A DNA stretch of 64,000 nt from JAQBVV01 sp965249205 (GTDB lineage: Bacteria > Acidobacteriota > Vicinamibacteria > Vicinamibacterales > UBA2999), in assembly GCA_965249205.1 (NCBI GenBank), contig CBDFLL010000004.1, positions 558,001-622,000 of the forward strand, given 5' to 3'. This document shows, in pieces, positions 48,005 through 57,417 of the stretch; positions within the stretch are counted from its first letter, which is position 1, and each line of letters begins with the position of its first letter. The translations under genes and the position numbers were made by a program. Under the pieces are notes generated by a model. The model did no database searches. It saw only the letters and a list, made by a program, of their open reading frames with translations, and was not told the origin of the DNA.

Positions 48005-49492
48005 TCAGTCACCGACACGGCTGAACCCGGCCAACCGCACCGCGATGCGATCAATGACCTGTGCGGCCTCGCGACCGGAGCCCTCAAAGCCATCCGCGAT
48101 GAGCGCGAACCCGAGCGCCTCACCGTCCAGCGTGCGAACGTATCCCGCCAGCGATCTGATATTCGACATCGTACCTGTCTTGGCGCGCAGATTGTCCTCG
48201 GCCGGCGTGTCCCGCATCCTGCCGGCCAGGGTGCCATCTCGCCCGGCGACTGGCAGTCCCGTCATCCACGGTGATGTCCATGAAGGGTCGTACATCTTCT
48301 GCAACACGGCAAGCAGCGTCTCGGGCGCGATCGCGTTGCGTCGCGAGAGCCCTGAACCGTCGATGATCTGCCAGGCGTCAGGCGGGATGTCCCAGTTCGC
48401 TAGACGGGTCCGCAAGCCCTCCAGTGCCGCGTCGTTGGTCGGAAGCACGTCCCGGTCCGCGTTGAGCCTCAGCACCGCCTCGCCGTAGAGGTTGACGCTG
48501 TCCTTGAGGAGCGGCTGCGTGATCTCGGCAAGCGTCGGGGAGCGATGCGCGTATAGCAGTGTCGCGGTCGCCCACTCGGGGCGCTCGGCCACGTCGTCGA
48601 TGTCGAACGCCTCGCCGGTGATTTCGACGCCACCGTCGAGAAGCGCGTGGCGCAGCTTGCTGGCGAACCACAGCGTCGGATTGCCGGCCGACACCGAGAG
48701 CTGAGTCGGTGTAGCCCCGGCCGGCACCGAGCCCGCGATCGTGAGAAACGGTTCGCCAGGACGCTGCTCCGGCCAAACCAGGAACGAGGATGTTGCAGCG
48801 CCCGTTGTGGTCCTGTTGCGGAGCGGACGAGACGAGTCGGACGGATCGACGCTGAGCGTTGGCCGGTCGCCAGACAACAGGGCTGGGTTGACCGTCACCG
48901 TCATGCGGTTCTCTTCGAGATTGAGTGGGCCAAACAGTGAGCCGGTCGTGTACCCGAGGTCGTCCCATGCCCAGGCGAGCTGTGGGCGCGGCTCTTCGCC
49001 GGCGTCGTCGTCGCCGATGATTCGTCCGTCGATGCGGCGCAATCCCTGCGCCCTGAGGGCGTCCACAAAGACGGACAGCGTCTGACCCGCGCGACCCCCT
49101 ATGGTGGGATCACCTGAGCCGACGACGATCAGATCGCCGTGGAGCGTGCCGTCGACGAGAGGTCCAGCTGCGCGCACCGTGGTCTCGAATCTGAAGTTCC
49201 ATCCCACGGCATCAGCCGCCCCCGCCAGGCTGACAAGTTTCGCCGCCGATGCTGGGACGAGCAGCGTGCCAGGATTCAGTTCAAAGAGGCGTTCATCACG
49301 ATCGAAGGAGTGCACCACGATGCCCCAGGCCGCCCGGCGCACGCCAGGCGATGCAGTGGCGGACACGATGTCTTGGGTCAGCTGCTGGATTGGATCGAGG
49401 CGGGAAGGGGCGAGCGCAACCGGCGTCTTCGCGCAGCCGGCTATGTCAATGGCCAGTACAACCAGGGCGAGGATGTATGGCCGGGAGGTCAT
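48005..49492 (-). CDS. dacB: D-alanyl-D-alanine carboxypeptidase/endopeptidase (PBP4 type)
   Basis: A penicillin-binding protein of the S13 family that trims peptidoglycan peptides. The ATG at 49492 gives 495 residues with a lipoprotein-like signal (ILALVVLAIDIAGCAK). The active-site SXXK is PASAAKLVSL, the second motif is SGLSRRN and the third is KTG in RAKTGTMSNIRSLAGY. The length includes the insert domain of PBP4. It is the last gene of a minus-strand unit, and its ATG lies just before the end of the DUF4340 gene. Confidence 0.92.
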   Translation of the reverse strand: MTSRPYILALVVLAIDIAGCAKTPVALAPSRLDPIQQLTQDIVSATASPGVRRAAWGIVVHSFDRDERLFELNPGTLLVPASAAKLVSLAGAADAVGWNFRFETTVRAAGPLVDGTLHGDLIVVGSGDPTIGGRAGQTLSVFVDALRAQGLRRIDGRIIGDDDAGEEPRPQLAWAWDDLGYTTGSLFGPLNLEENRMTVTVNPALLSGDRPTLSVDPSDSSRPLRNRTTTGAATSSFLVWPEQRPGEPFLTIAGSVPAGATPTQLSVSAGNPTLWFASKLRHALLDGGVEITGEAFDIDDVAERPEWATATLLYAHRSPTLAEITQPLLKDSVNLYGEAVLRLNADRDVLPTNDAALEGLRTRLANWDIPPDAWQIIDGSGLSRRNAIAPETLLAVLQKMYDPSWTSPWMTGLPVAGRDGTLAGRMRDTPAEDNLRAKTGTMSNIRSLAGYVRTLDGEALGFALIADGFEGSGREAAQVIDRIAVRLAGFSRVGD

Positions 49493-49493
49493 G

Positions 49494-50807
49494 TCATTGC
49501 AACGCGTCCACCGCCATGAGTGCCTCGTCGAACAGCATCGCGTCGATTCGAGCAGAGCCTGGTTCGTCGGACCGGGCGGCAAAGACGTCGATCGCCGAGC
49601 GGACGAACGTGACCGTCTCCGTGTTGTCACCGTCGTAATGAATGGTCACGGTGAGCGCCGGCGCCTCAAGCGCTGCGCCGGCTGGCTCCTCGAACGCCTC
49701 CGCCCGCAGGCGGGAGAGTTTCGCCAACAGATCGTCTACCACGGTGATGTCGACATCCTGGTCCGCTGCATCTCGCCAGGTCGCGTCATCGTCCGTGCTG
49801 GGCCGCTCAAGGGTGCGCGTCTCGTCCCCGCGGCGTGTTTCGAGTCGGGTGGCGGTGAACGATCTGGCGTCGAAGATGTCCTTACGGCGGTATTCAGACA
49901 CGCCCTTGGAGAGGTCCGTCAGGAGGCTCTCCTCAACCGTGAAGACTTCCGGGCGGCCGGCATCCCGGGCGAACCGCTCCCCTACGTCCTGGTCTCCGAT
50001 GAGCAGACTCGCACTGGAGTCTTCGCCCGCCACCGTCGCCGTCAGGATGGGACGATCGAGGCCGTATTCGCGCGGATCGCTCGTCTCCGGCGCGACGATC
50101 CGTCGCATGTGCGTCGAAGACAGACTTGTGATCAGGCCTTCTACGGCGGCGTAGTCCGCGCGTGCGGCAATCGGTTCGACAATACGCCAGGAGGCGCCGC
50201 TCTTTGCAAACTGAAGGCGCGTTGAGGTCCCCAGGAGTTCGACACCATCTGCCATGTCTCGTTCGAACTTCAAGACAGCCTTGTCCCGCAGGTCGAATGC
50301 CGTCTTGTTGAAGATCGATTCAAGGAAGGACGAGATCAGGAACACTCTGGTTTCGTCGGGCCGCTTGGCGAACAGGTCGCCGCCGGTCGGCGTCTGCTCG
50401 CCGACAAGCAGGTGCTCGAAGTCTTGCTGACCCTCCAGGCGGAAGGCGACGTCGATGCGCGCGGGCTCGAGCCCGTATTGCGTCAGGTCAGCCGGCTGTT
50501 CGTCAACGACCCGCTGAACTTCGAGGGACGCGAGGTTGCTGGTGACGGTGCCGACGACTCCGGTATCGGCATCTGCGGCACCAGGTTCGAGGAGTCCCCA
50601 ATTCTCGCCCACTCGGCGCACAGTGGACGTCTCACCGGCGTCACCGCGGATCTGCATCTCCTCGATGTCGGCCGCCGACAATTCAGCGAATACCCTCGGT
50701 TTGGCGTCGAGCGCTGCGGGATCCCTGTTCGCATCAACGAAGTAGATGTATCCGCCAAGACCACCGAGCACGATGAGCAGAACAACGGTCGACTTGAGCC
50801 CGCCCAT
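49494..50807 (-). CDS. DUF4340 protein of a Gld-like ABC system
   Basis: A 437-residue protein with an N-terminal membrane anchor (STVVLLIVLGGLGGYIYFVD) and repeated DUF4340-type domains, visible as alternating WRIVEPIAARADYAAV-like and EYGLDRP / QYGLEPARIDV stretches. This family is nearly always encoded beside GldG-like proteins and an ABC exporter, as here. The substrate is unknown. Its stop lies two bases before the dacB ATG and its start is adjacent to the gldG-like stop. Confidence 0.85.
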   Translation of the reverse strand: MGGLKSTVVLLIVLGGLGGYIYFVDANRDPAALDAKPRVFAELSAADIEEMQIRGDAGETSTVRRVGENWGLLEPGAADADTGVVGTVTSNLASLEVQRVVDEQPADLTQYGLEPARIDVAFRLEGQQDFEHLLVGEQTPTGGDLFAKRPDETRVFLISSFLESIFNKTAFDLRDKAVLKFERDMADGVELLGTSTRLQFAKSGASWRIVEPIAARADYAAVEGLITSLSSTHMRRIVAPETSDPREYGLDRPILTATVAGEDSSASLLIGDQDVGERFARDAGRPEVFTVEESLLTDLSKGVSEYRRKDIFDARSFTATRLETRRGDETRTLERPSTDDDATWRDAADQDVDITVVDDLLAKLSRLRAEAFEEPAGAALEAPALTVTIHYDGDNTETVTFVRSAIDVFAARSDEPGSARIDAMLFDEALMAVDALQ

Positions 50808-52382
50808 CTAGCGTCGTCTCCACCAGACGAAGATGCCGGCCCCGAAGACCAGTGCAGGCAGGAAGAAGACGGACGTTGCCATGGCCAGTGTCTGCTGGCG
50901 TGGCGTCATCGTCACCCGGCGGTCTTCTGGTTCGGTCGGGCGAATGGCGATCAGGTTCTCCTGCTGCGCGAGCCAGCTGACGGCATTGGCAAACAGATTG
51001 AGGTTGCCAGGCACTCCCCCGTACGCATTGCTGGCGAAGTCGGAATCGCCGAAGACAACGACCCGGGTTTCCGGAGTCGGCGCATCATCTTCCGTCGCGG
51101 CACCTTGGCCGTCGGTCGCGGGCTCGACGGGAGCCGAGACGGCTGCGCCGAGCGGGATCGGGCCCGGCGTGTCGCCGGCGGCGTCGTCCATCGTGACGCC
51201 GGTGTCGCTCGTCAACGAGGCGAGGTCTGCTTCGGCCCAGCTTTGTGGACTCGTTTCGACAATCGCCTGCGCGAGATGTCCTCCGGCTCCACCCTCAATC
51301 GGCTCCACGGCACGTGCGAGTGGATAGATCGTGAGCGTCGTGAAGCGCTCGGTGATGGCATGTACCGGATAGATAGCCGCGACGGCGATGCTCGGCTCGT
51401 TGGTGGCGCCACTGACGTCGACGACGACATTATTGCCGGGGTCGATGCCCCACTCCCGGACCAGGGACTCAAGGTTGGGCAGCGGCGCCGCCTGCGGGCC
51501 GACTGGCGGGTCGAGCATCACCATCAACTTTCCCGCGCGGGCAAGATAGCGCCGGAGGGCCTCAGCTTCGGCGGCGAGCACGTCGGTCGTCGGGCCGGCA
51601 ATCAGCACAACAGTGGCGTCATCCGGGACGTCATTCATCTGGGCGAGCACGAGCGGCTCGACGATGTAGTTGTCCCGGCGCAGAGACTCAGCGACAGCGC
51701 TGTACCCATCACGCTCGGTGTCGTCAGGCTCCTTTTCACCGTGACCCTGCAGCACGTAGACCCTGCGCTCAGTCGAGGACATCGCCTTAATCAGTGCGTT
51801 GGTCAGCTCCTGCTCGGCGTCGGTGGTCACGCGTTCGCGGCGACCCATGTAGTCCACCACGACGGTGCCGTACGCCTGAATGTCAAACTCGCTCGCGACA
51901 ATCGGCCTCATGTCAGGGTCGATGTACTCGACCGATACCTGGCTTGAGTGATAGGCGTACTCGTTGAGACGGTTGCGGAACCGATCCATCTCGGTCTGGC
52001 GATCGAACACCGTGAACGTCACTGGTGCCTCGAGGCTCTCCAGTATGCGCACGCTTTGCTCCGAGAGGCTGTTCTGCTGGCTGGCCGTCAGGTCCCAGCG
52101 TGTGTTCTGCCGCACTCCAAGGTAGTTGACGGCCACAACGATCGCCAAGGCGACGATCACGCCAAGCGTGGCGATCGCACTGTAGCGCGCCTGGCGGTGC
52201 CGGAAGTACTCGACCACCTCTCGCCACTGTCCGAGCGTGTACGCGGCCACGAGCGCGAGACCAGCCCACGCACTCCATGTGGCGTATTGATCCCATTCCG
52301 GTCTCATGAGGCGAACGGCAACCGCGCCGAAGACCAGCGCCGTTCCAACCCACCCGAGGAAGCTGAGGATGCGATGCAGCAT
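50808..52382 (-). CDS. GldG-like auxiliary component of an ABC transporter
   Basis: A 524-residue membrane protein. Three hydrophobic segments lie at the N-terminus, followed by a large extracytoplasmic region with the GldG signature (DLTASQQNSLSEQSVRILES; YVLQGHGEKEP; VVLIAGPTTDVLAAEAEALR), and one membrane segment at the C-terminus ending WWRRR. In Bacteroidetes relatives take part in gliding; in other phyla the role is unknown. It sits between the permease and the DUF4340 gene. Confidence 0.87.
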   Translation of the reverse strand: MLHRILSFLGWVGTALVFGAVAVRLMRPEWDQYATWSAWAGLALVAAYTLGQWREVVEYFRHRQARYSAIATLGVIVALAIVVAVNYLGVRQNTRWDLTASQQNSLSEQSVRILESLEAPVTFTVFDRQTEMDRFRNRLNEYAYHSSQVSVEYIDPDMRPIVASEFDIQAYGTVVVDYMGRRERVTTDAEQELTNALIKAMSSTERRVYVLQGHGEKEPDDTERDGYSAVAESLRRDNYIVEPLVLAQMNDVPDDATVVLIAGPTTDVLAAEAEALRRYLARAGKLMVMLDPPVGPQAAPLPNLESLVREWGIDPGNNVVVDVSGATNEPSIAVAAIYPVHAITERFTTLTIYPLARAVEPIEGGAGGHLAQAIVETSPQSWAEADLASLTSDTGVTMDDAAGDTPGPIPLGAAVSAPVEPATDGQGAATEDDAPTPETRVVVFGDSDFASNAYGGVPGNLNLFANAVSWLAQQENLIAIRPTEPEDRRVTMTPRQQTLAMATSVFFLPALVFGAGIFVWWRRR

Positions 52383-52387
52383 GGCTC

Positions 52388-53158
52388 CTATCCGCGCCAG
52401 CGTTCGCTGTCGACCGCTCGCACGGTCAAAAACAGACTGAACGCAATGAACGATACGTAGTACACGAGATGGCTCGTGTCGATCACGCCCCTGGCAAAGT
52501 CATTGAGATGCTCAGTGATCGACAAGTAGTTCAGGACGATCTGCATGGTCGGGCCCGTGAACGATGCGATCCAGTTGATGACCCAAAACAGCAGGAACAC
52601 CGCAAACGTCACCATGCCTGCGACGATCTGGTTCCGAGTCAGGCTTGAGATGAAGAGTCCGAGCGACAGGAAGCAACCGCCCATGAGCACGAGTCCCAGG
52701 TACCCGGCGGCGATAGGGCGCCACTCCGGATTGCCAAACGCAAACAGGAATGCCATGTGCACCAGCGTGACCGCCAGCATCGCGCCGTAGAGCACGAGAC
52801 ATCCCAGGAACTTGCCCGTCACGATCTGGACATCTGTCAGCGGAGAGGTCAGCAGCAGCTCGATGGTCCCTGACCGCTTCTCCTCGGCGTAGGTACGCAT
52901 CGTGATCAAGGGAAGCGTGAAGAGCAGGATCACGCTGACGTTCATGAACAACGGCGAGATCAGCATTTCGTTGACGTTCACCGTTTGTGGGCCGCCGAAG
53001 CTCCCTCCTGCCTGCATCGACGCCCGGTCAAAGAAATAGAGCAAGTTGATAAAGAACCAACCGAACAGGATCGCCGAAAATCCAATGACGACATACGCGA
53101 CCGGCGACGCGAAGTAGTTCTTCACTTCCTTGTGTGCGATCGCCATGACGTTACCCAT
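52388..53158 (-). CDS. ABC-2 type permease (GldF-like)
   Basis: A 256-residue permease with about six membrane segments, for example VAYVVIGFSAILFGWFFINL and VSVILLFTLPLITMRTYAEE. The motif TYAEEKRSGTIELLLTSPL is characteristic of ABC-2 permeases of the NatB/GldF type. It overlaps the 3' end of the ATPase gene by eight bases, indicating coupled translation. Confidence 0.92.
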   Translation of the reverse strand: MGNVMAIAHKEVKNYFASPVAYVVIGFSAILFGWFFINLLYFFDRASMQAGGSFGGPQTVNVNEMLISPLFMNVSVILLFTLPLITMRTYAEEKRSGTIELLLTSPLTDVQIVTGKFLGCLVLYGAMLAVTLVHMAFLFAFGNPEWRPIAAGYLGLVLMGGCFLSLGLFISSLTRNQIVAGMVTFAVFLLFWVINWIASFTGPTMQIVLNYLSITEHLNDFARGVIDTSHLVYYVSFIAFSLFLTVRAVDSERWRG

Positions 53159-54170
53159 GTGCGGCCTCCTGTGGTGGCTCGGCCGCCGGGTCTGGCGGTG
53201 CGTCGACCGATGCGTACTCGGGTGTGCTCTGTGCAGCCGAGTCTTCCGTCGTGAGCTGCAGGAAGATTTCCTCGAGGCTCATCCGCAGCGGGCGAAGCTC
53301 CAGCAGGCCCCAGCCCTGTCCGACCACCGCGGCGGCAAGCTCGCGTCGCACGTCGTGTCCTATTGCACTGCTGACCTCAAATCCGCCCAGGCTGCCCCGG
53401 ACATCCGCCTCGGCTACCTGCGTGATCCCCGGCACGGCTTCGAGCGTCGTCTTGACATCGGCGCCGGGCGCGTCGATCTGGATGTACATCGTCTCGGACC
53501 CGCCGAGCCGCGACATCAGATTCTCGGGCGTGTCGACGGCCACGACGCGCCCGTTGTTGATGATGACGATGCGCTGGCAGGTCTGGCTGACTTCCGGAAG
53601 GATGTGGGTGCTCAAAATGATCGTGTGATCACCCCCGAGGTCCGTGATCAGCTTACGCGTCTCGATGATCTGCTTCGGATCAAGCCCGGCCGTCGGCTCG
53701 TCGAGAATCAGCACCTCGGGGTTGTGCATCAGTGCCTGGGCGAGCCCGACCCGCTGCCTGTAGCCCTTCGAGAGCTTTGCGCAATGCCGGTCGGCCACGT
53801 CGATGATCCGAGTGCGGTCCATGGCCGCGTTGACGCGTGTTTGCCGTTCCGTCCGCGGCACGCCTTTGATTCGTGCCACGAAGGTCAGATAGTCGCGGAC
53901 CGTCATTTCGGGATACAGCGGAGGCGTTTCCGGGAGGTAGCCCGTGCGCCGTTTCGCCTCGAGGGGTTGTTCGAAGACGTCGTACCCCGCGACGATCGCC
54001 CGGCCCTCCGAGGCCGGCATGTACCCGGTCAGCACGCGCATCGTCGTGGTCTTGCCGGCACCGTTTGGCCCGAGGAAGCCCAGAACCTCCCCGGGCTCTA
54101 CCCGGAAGGTCACATCATCGACGGCAGTTGTCGGCCCGTAACGTTTCGTGAGGTGCTGAACCTCTATCAC
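53151..54170 (-). CDS. ABC transporter ATP-binding protein (GldA-like)
   Basis: A 339-residue ATPase. Walker A is GPNGAGKTTTMR, the signature is LSKGYRQRVGLAQAL, Walker B is VLILDEPTAGLDP and the H-loop is ILSTHILPEV. The C-terminal DUF4162-like part and a Pro/Ala-rich tail extend the usual core. It is the first gene of the minus-strand unit: ATPase, permease, GldG-like, DUF4340, PBP4. Confidence 0.95.
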   Translation of the reverse strand: MIEVQHLTKRYGPTTAVDDVTFRVEPGEVLGFLGPNGAGKTTTMRVLTGYMPASEGRAIVAGYDVFEQPLEAKRRTGYLPETPPLYPEMTVRDYLTFVARIKGVPRTERQTRVNAAMDRTRIIDVADRHCAKLSKGYRQRVGLAQALMHNPEVLILDEPTAGLDPKQIIETRKLITDLGGDHTIILSTHILPEVSQTCQRIVIINNGRVVAVDTPENLMSRLGGSETMYIQIDAPGADVKTTLEAVPGITQVAEADVRGSLGGFEVSSAIGHDVRRELAAAVVGQGWGLLELRPLRMSLEEIFLQLTTEDSAAQSTPEYASVDAPPDPAAEPPQEAAHG

Positions 54171-54657
54171 GCGGTACTCCTCCTCGTAACTAACAGAGTG
54201 GCTTCTGTTTATGGTGCTGCCCAGCCACGAATGCTATCCGATGCCCGCTTGGTCGGCAACACCCTAGGTTTCTACAACTCGCGAAGAAGTCGTGGTGCTA
54301 CCACGCACCTGACGCCGTGCACGGTGACTGCTACCGGCGAGCGGTCCGCAAGGACTCGTGCTCGAGCGCGCGCTCATGCGCGTGACGCGTGGGGCCGCGA
54401 CACGCGGGTCGCCTTGCGGTACCGGCTGGCCACGTCAAACATGAGCGTTGCCGCATATATGACGCCGGTCTGCTGATTGTGGCCGGGCCTCTCCCGTGCC
54501 AAAAAGCCGGTGGCTGTCGAGATCGAGGTGGGCACCCAGGGAGCCACTGCGGAGGTTACACGCTATAATTCGACCTTTGCCGAGCGTGCTGGTCCGTGTG
54601 AGGGCGCGGCACACTTCCCGACGCTGGAGCGCGGCCGAACCGCTGCATGGAGCCAGA
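54171..54657. other. Divergent intergenic region, no gene seen
   Basis: About 490 bases between the ABC operon and the zinc-ribbon gene. Open frames exist but none looks like a real protein. The region contains a GC-rich inverted stretch near 54350-54410 built from GCGCGCTCATGCGCGTGACG. A TATAAT box at 54564-54569 points rightward. Confidence 0.5.
54564..54569 (+). promoter_or_regulatory. Candidate -10 box for the zinc-ribbon/larE unit
   Basis: A perfect TATAAT 89 bases before the ATG at 54658. I find no good -35 at the usual distance, so this is only a partial promoter call. Confidence 0.4.
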
Positions 54658-54846
54658 ATGGCGACCTGCCCCGATTGTGACTTCGACGATATCGACACGG
54701 CCGACCTGGAAGAGGGCGAGACCTTGAGTTGTCCGGAGTGTGGCAAGAACCTCGTCCTGTTGGGCGCCGACGAGCTCGATTTCGCCGACGAGGACGACGA
54801 CGAGGACGATGAAACCAACGACGACGACGATACCGAGGACGAGTGA
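54658..54846 (+). CDS. Small acidic zinc-ribbon protein
   Basis: A 62-residue protein. Two cysteine pairs (CPDC at residues 4-7 and CPEC near 30) form a zinc ribbon in a layout like LysW. The last 20 residues are almost all Asp and Glu. LysW-type amino-group carriers end in EDWGE; this one ends TEDE, so the carrier function is not supported. The stop overlaps the larE GTG, so the two are translated together. Confidence 0.75.
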   Translation: MATCPDCDFDDIDTADLEEGETLSCPECGKNLVLLGADELDFADEDDDEDDETNDDDDTEDE

Positions 54847-55682
54847 ACGTTGAGGCTGCAGAAACCGTCCTGGCTGCTCGTCAGCAGCGCCTGCACGATC
54901 TGCTCGCATCGTTCGATGCGGTCATCGTCGCGTTCAGTGGCGGGGTAGACAGCGCATATCTCGCGTGGGCCGCGACCCAGGCACTCGGTCCAGCCGCCTT
55001 GTGTGTCACCGCCGAGAGTCCCAGCTATCCAGATCACCATCGGCAGCTTGCCCTTCGCATCGCGCGCGAATGCGGCCTGCGCCACGAGTTTGTCCGTACC
55101 GCCGAATTAGAGCAGCCGGAGTATCGCGCCAACCCGGTGAATCGCTGCTACCACTGCAAGAACGAACTGTACGGCGTGTTGTCCAGCCTGGCTGCCGCTC
55201 GCGGGATCGGCTCGATCTTCGACGGTAGCAACGCTGACGATCGCAGCGACTATCGGCCTGGGCGGAAAGCCGCGGGAGAGTTCGGGGTGCGTAGTCCCCT
55301 CGATGAGTCTGATCTGACAAAGGCGGACATTCGCGAGCTGTCGCGGCTGGCCGGACTGCCTACCTGGGATGAACCGGCCTCCGCCTGTCTTTCGTCGCGG
55401 ATTCCGTACCATTCGGAGGTGACGGGCGAGAAACTCCGCATGATCGAGCGCGCCGAGACGGCGCTGCGAACGCTAGGCTTCCGTGTGTGCCGCGTCCGGC
55501 ACCATGACACCCTGGCCAGACTGGAGATTGGCCGCGACGAAATGGCCCGAGCCCTGGAGCCTGGGATGCGCGACCAGATTGCGGACCAGCTGCGGTCGAT
55601 CGGCTATCAACACGTGACGATCGACCTGCAAGGGTATAGGATGGGCAGCCTGAACGAGGGTGTTTGGCTTCGACCCGCGTGA
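54843..55682 (+). CDS. larE: LarE-type ATP-dependent sulphur transferase
   Basis: A PP-loop protein of 279 residues. LarE thiolates the nickel-pincer cofactor precursor used by lactate racemase-type enzymes. The ATP site is VAFSGGVDSAYLAW. The sulphur-related cysteine is in EPASACLSSRIPY. A further pair, RCYHCK, gives the CXXC plus Cys set known from LarE proteins with an iron-sulphur cluster rather than the sacrificial single-Cys type. No larB, larC or larA is nearby, so the target may differ. It starts with GTG, overlapping the zinc-ribbon gene. Confidence 0.9.
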   Translation: MNVEAAETVLAARQQRLHDLLASFDAVIVAFSGGVDSAYLAWAATQALGPAALCVTAESPSYPDHHRQLALRIARECGLRHEFVRTAELEQPEYRANPVNRCYHCKNELYGVLSSLAAARGIGSIFDGSNADDRSDYRPGRKAAGEFGVRSPLDESDLTKADIRELSRLAGLPTWDEPASACLSSRIPYHSEVTGEKLRMIERAETALRTLGFRVCRVRHHDTLARLEIGRDEMARALEPGMRDQIADQLRSIGYQHVTIDLQGYRMGSLNEGVWLRPA

Positions 55683-55686
55683 GGGT

Positions 55687-55715
55687 CCTCCCTGGGCGTC
55701 TCTATGCCAGGGAGG
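55687..55715 (+). terminator. Hairpin after larE
   Basis: CCTCCCTGG and CCAGGGAGG form a 9-bp stem with an 11-base loop, starting four bases after the larE stop. No T-run follows, so termination may be weak or Rho-assisted. Confidence 0.5.
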
Positions 55716-55756
55716 CCATGAGCCCGTGCCCCACAGCCCGTGCGGCGGGGTCCGGA

Positions 55757-55785
55757 TTGACATGGGCCACATCCGGACGTAAGCT
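55757..55785 (+). promoter_or_regulatory. Candidate pal promoter
   Basis: TTGACA at 55757-55762, a 17-base spacer, then TAAGCT at 55780-55785, about 43 bases before the pal ATG. TCCGGAC and GTCCGG flank the -10 box as an inverted repeat, which could be an operator or a chance match. Confidence 0.55.
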
Positions 55786-55827
55786 CGTCCGGGTTTAATA
55801 CGCTAGATTTCGCAGGAGAATCCGCTC

Positions 55828-56406
<579 letters not shown>

Positions 56407-56437
56407 AGACGAGATAGGCCACAGTCAGTGGTAGACG

Positions 56438-56473
56438 GAGGGGCGGACCCGATCAGGTCCGCCCCTCACGTTA
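56438..56473. terminator. Bidirectional terminator between pal and pyrD
   Basis: GAGGGGCGGACC and GGTCCGCCCCTC form a 12-bp stem with a 6-base loop. TTATT follows on the plus strand. It lies 31 bases after the pal stop and directly abuts the pyrD stop, so it can serve both convergent genes. Confidence 0.8.
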
Positions 56474-56474
56474 T

Positions 56475-57416
56475 TTAGGAACTCACCCACTCCTTCTCGC
56501 CTGCGCTGGTATCAATCGTGCCGGTCAGCTCGCTGACGCGCGGCATTTCGTGCCGCTTGAGATACTCGCGGATACCGTCCAGCAGCTTGGTCCAGATGAA
56601 CGGGTCAGCGAAGTTCGCCGTGCCAACTTGTACCGCGGTGGCTCCGGCGATCATGAACTCCAGCGCGTCACGGGCCGACGCGATACCGCCCATCCCGATC
56701 ACCGGTATCTTCACGGCACAGCGGCACTCGTAGACCATACGTATCGCGATCGGCCGGATCGCTGGTCCACTCAGCCCGCCGACGATATTCGACAGGCTGG
56801 GGCGTCGGGTGTCCACATCAATCGCCATGGCCAGGAACGTATTGACCAGCGACACCGCGTCGGCACCCGCCTCTTCCGAGGCTCGGGCAAATGAGGCGAC
56901 ATCGGTCACATTCGGCGTCAACTTCGGAATCACTGGCAGCCGGGTCACCTTCTTGACGGAGCTGACTACGTCGAACGTGCCTTCCAGACTGGACCCGAAT
57001 GTGATGCCGCCCTCCTTGATGTTCGGACACGAAATGTTGAGTTCCAGGGCAGCCACGCCCTCCACATCCGACAGGATGCGGGCGAGTTCGACATATTCGT
57101 CGAGCGTGCTCCCGCAGATGTTGACAATGACGACGGCACGGCGCCGACGGAGCTCCGGCAGTTGTTCCTGGATGAATCGGTGCACGCCGATGCCCTGAAG
57201 CCCGATGGCGTTGAGCATGCCGGCGGGAGTTTCGATAATCCGCTCCGGCGGATGTCCCTGGCGCTCCGCAAGAAACAAACCCTTGACTGCCACGCCTCCC
57301 AGCAGCGACAAGTCGACAACGTCGGCGTACTCGACGCCGTATCCGAAACATCCACTGGCCGCGATCACGGGATTCGCGAGCCTGAGCGACCCTATTTGGA
57401 CGGAGAGGTCTGTCAC
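56475..57416 (-). CDS. pyrD: Dihydroorotate dehydrogenase, catalytic subunit (class 1B)
   Basis: Oxidises dihydroorotate to orotate with FMN. GTG at 57416 gives 313 residues starting TDLSVQIGSLRLANPVIAAS. SCPNIKEGGITFGSS holds the nucleophile-side residues of class 1B (Cys rather than Ser), and PVIGMGGIASARDALEFMIAGA is the phosphate site. The class fits the adjacent pyrK. The start is one base after the pyrK stop. Confidence 0.95.
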   Translation of the reverse strand: MTDLSVQIGSLRLANPVIAASGCFGYGVEYADVVDLSLLGGVAVKGLFLAERQGHPPERIIETPAGMLNAIGLQGIGVHRFIQEQLPELRRRRAVVIVNICGSTLDEYVELARILSDVEGVAALELNISCPNIKEGGITFGSSLEGTFDVVSSVKKVTRLPVIPKLTPNVTDVASFARASEEAGADAVSLVNTFLAMAIDVDTRRPSLSNIVGGLSGPAIRPIAIRMVYECRCAVKIPVIGMGGIASARDALEFMIAGATAVQVGTANFADPFIWTKLLDGIREYLKRHEMPRVSELTGTIDTSAGEKEWVSS

Positions 57417-57417
57417 G

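Noticed and set aside
47838..48488. A 216-codon open frame on the plus strand starting inside MITE family B copy 2
   Set aside because: It begins in the repeat and runs antisense to the C-terminal coding part of dacB, where the KTG motif is read on the other strand.
50412..51947. A 511-codon open frame on the plus strand across the DUF4340 and GldG-like genes
   Set aside because: Long but rich in Arg, His and Gly with no family features; both opposite-strand genes are well supported by neighbours and motifs.
53130..54476. A 448-codon open frame on the plus strand opposite the ABC ATPase
   Set aside because: It is antisense to a protein with complete Walker and signature motifs, and its own composition is typical of a shadow.
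54658..54846. The acidic zinc-ribbon protein as a LysW amino-group carrier
   Set aside because: It lacks the C-terminal EDWGE motif needed for attachment and no lysine or arginine carrier-pathway genes are nearby.
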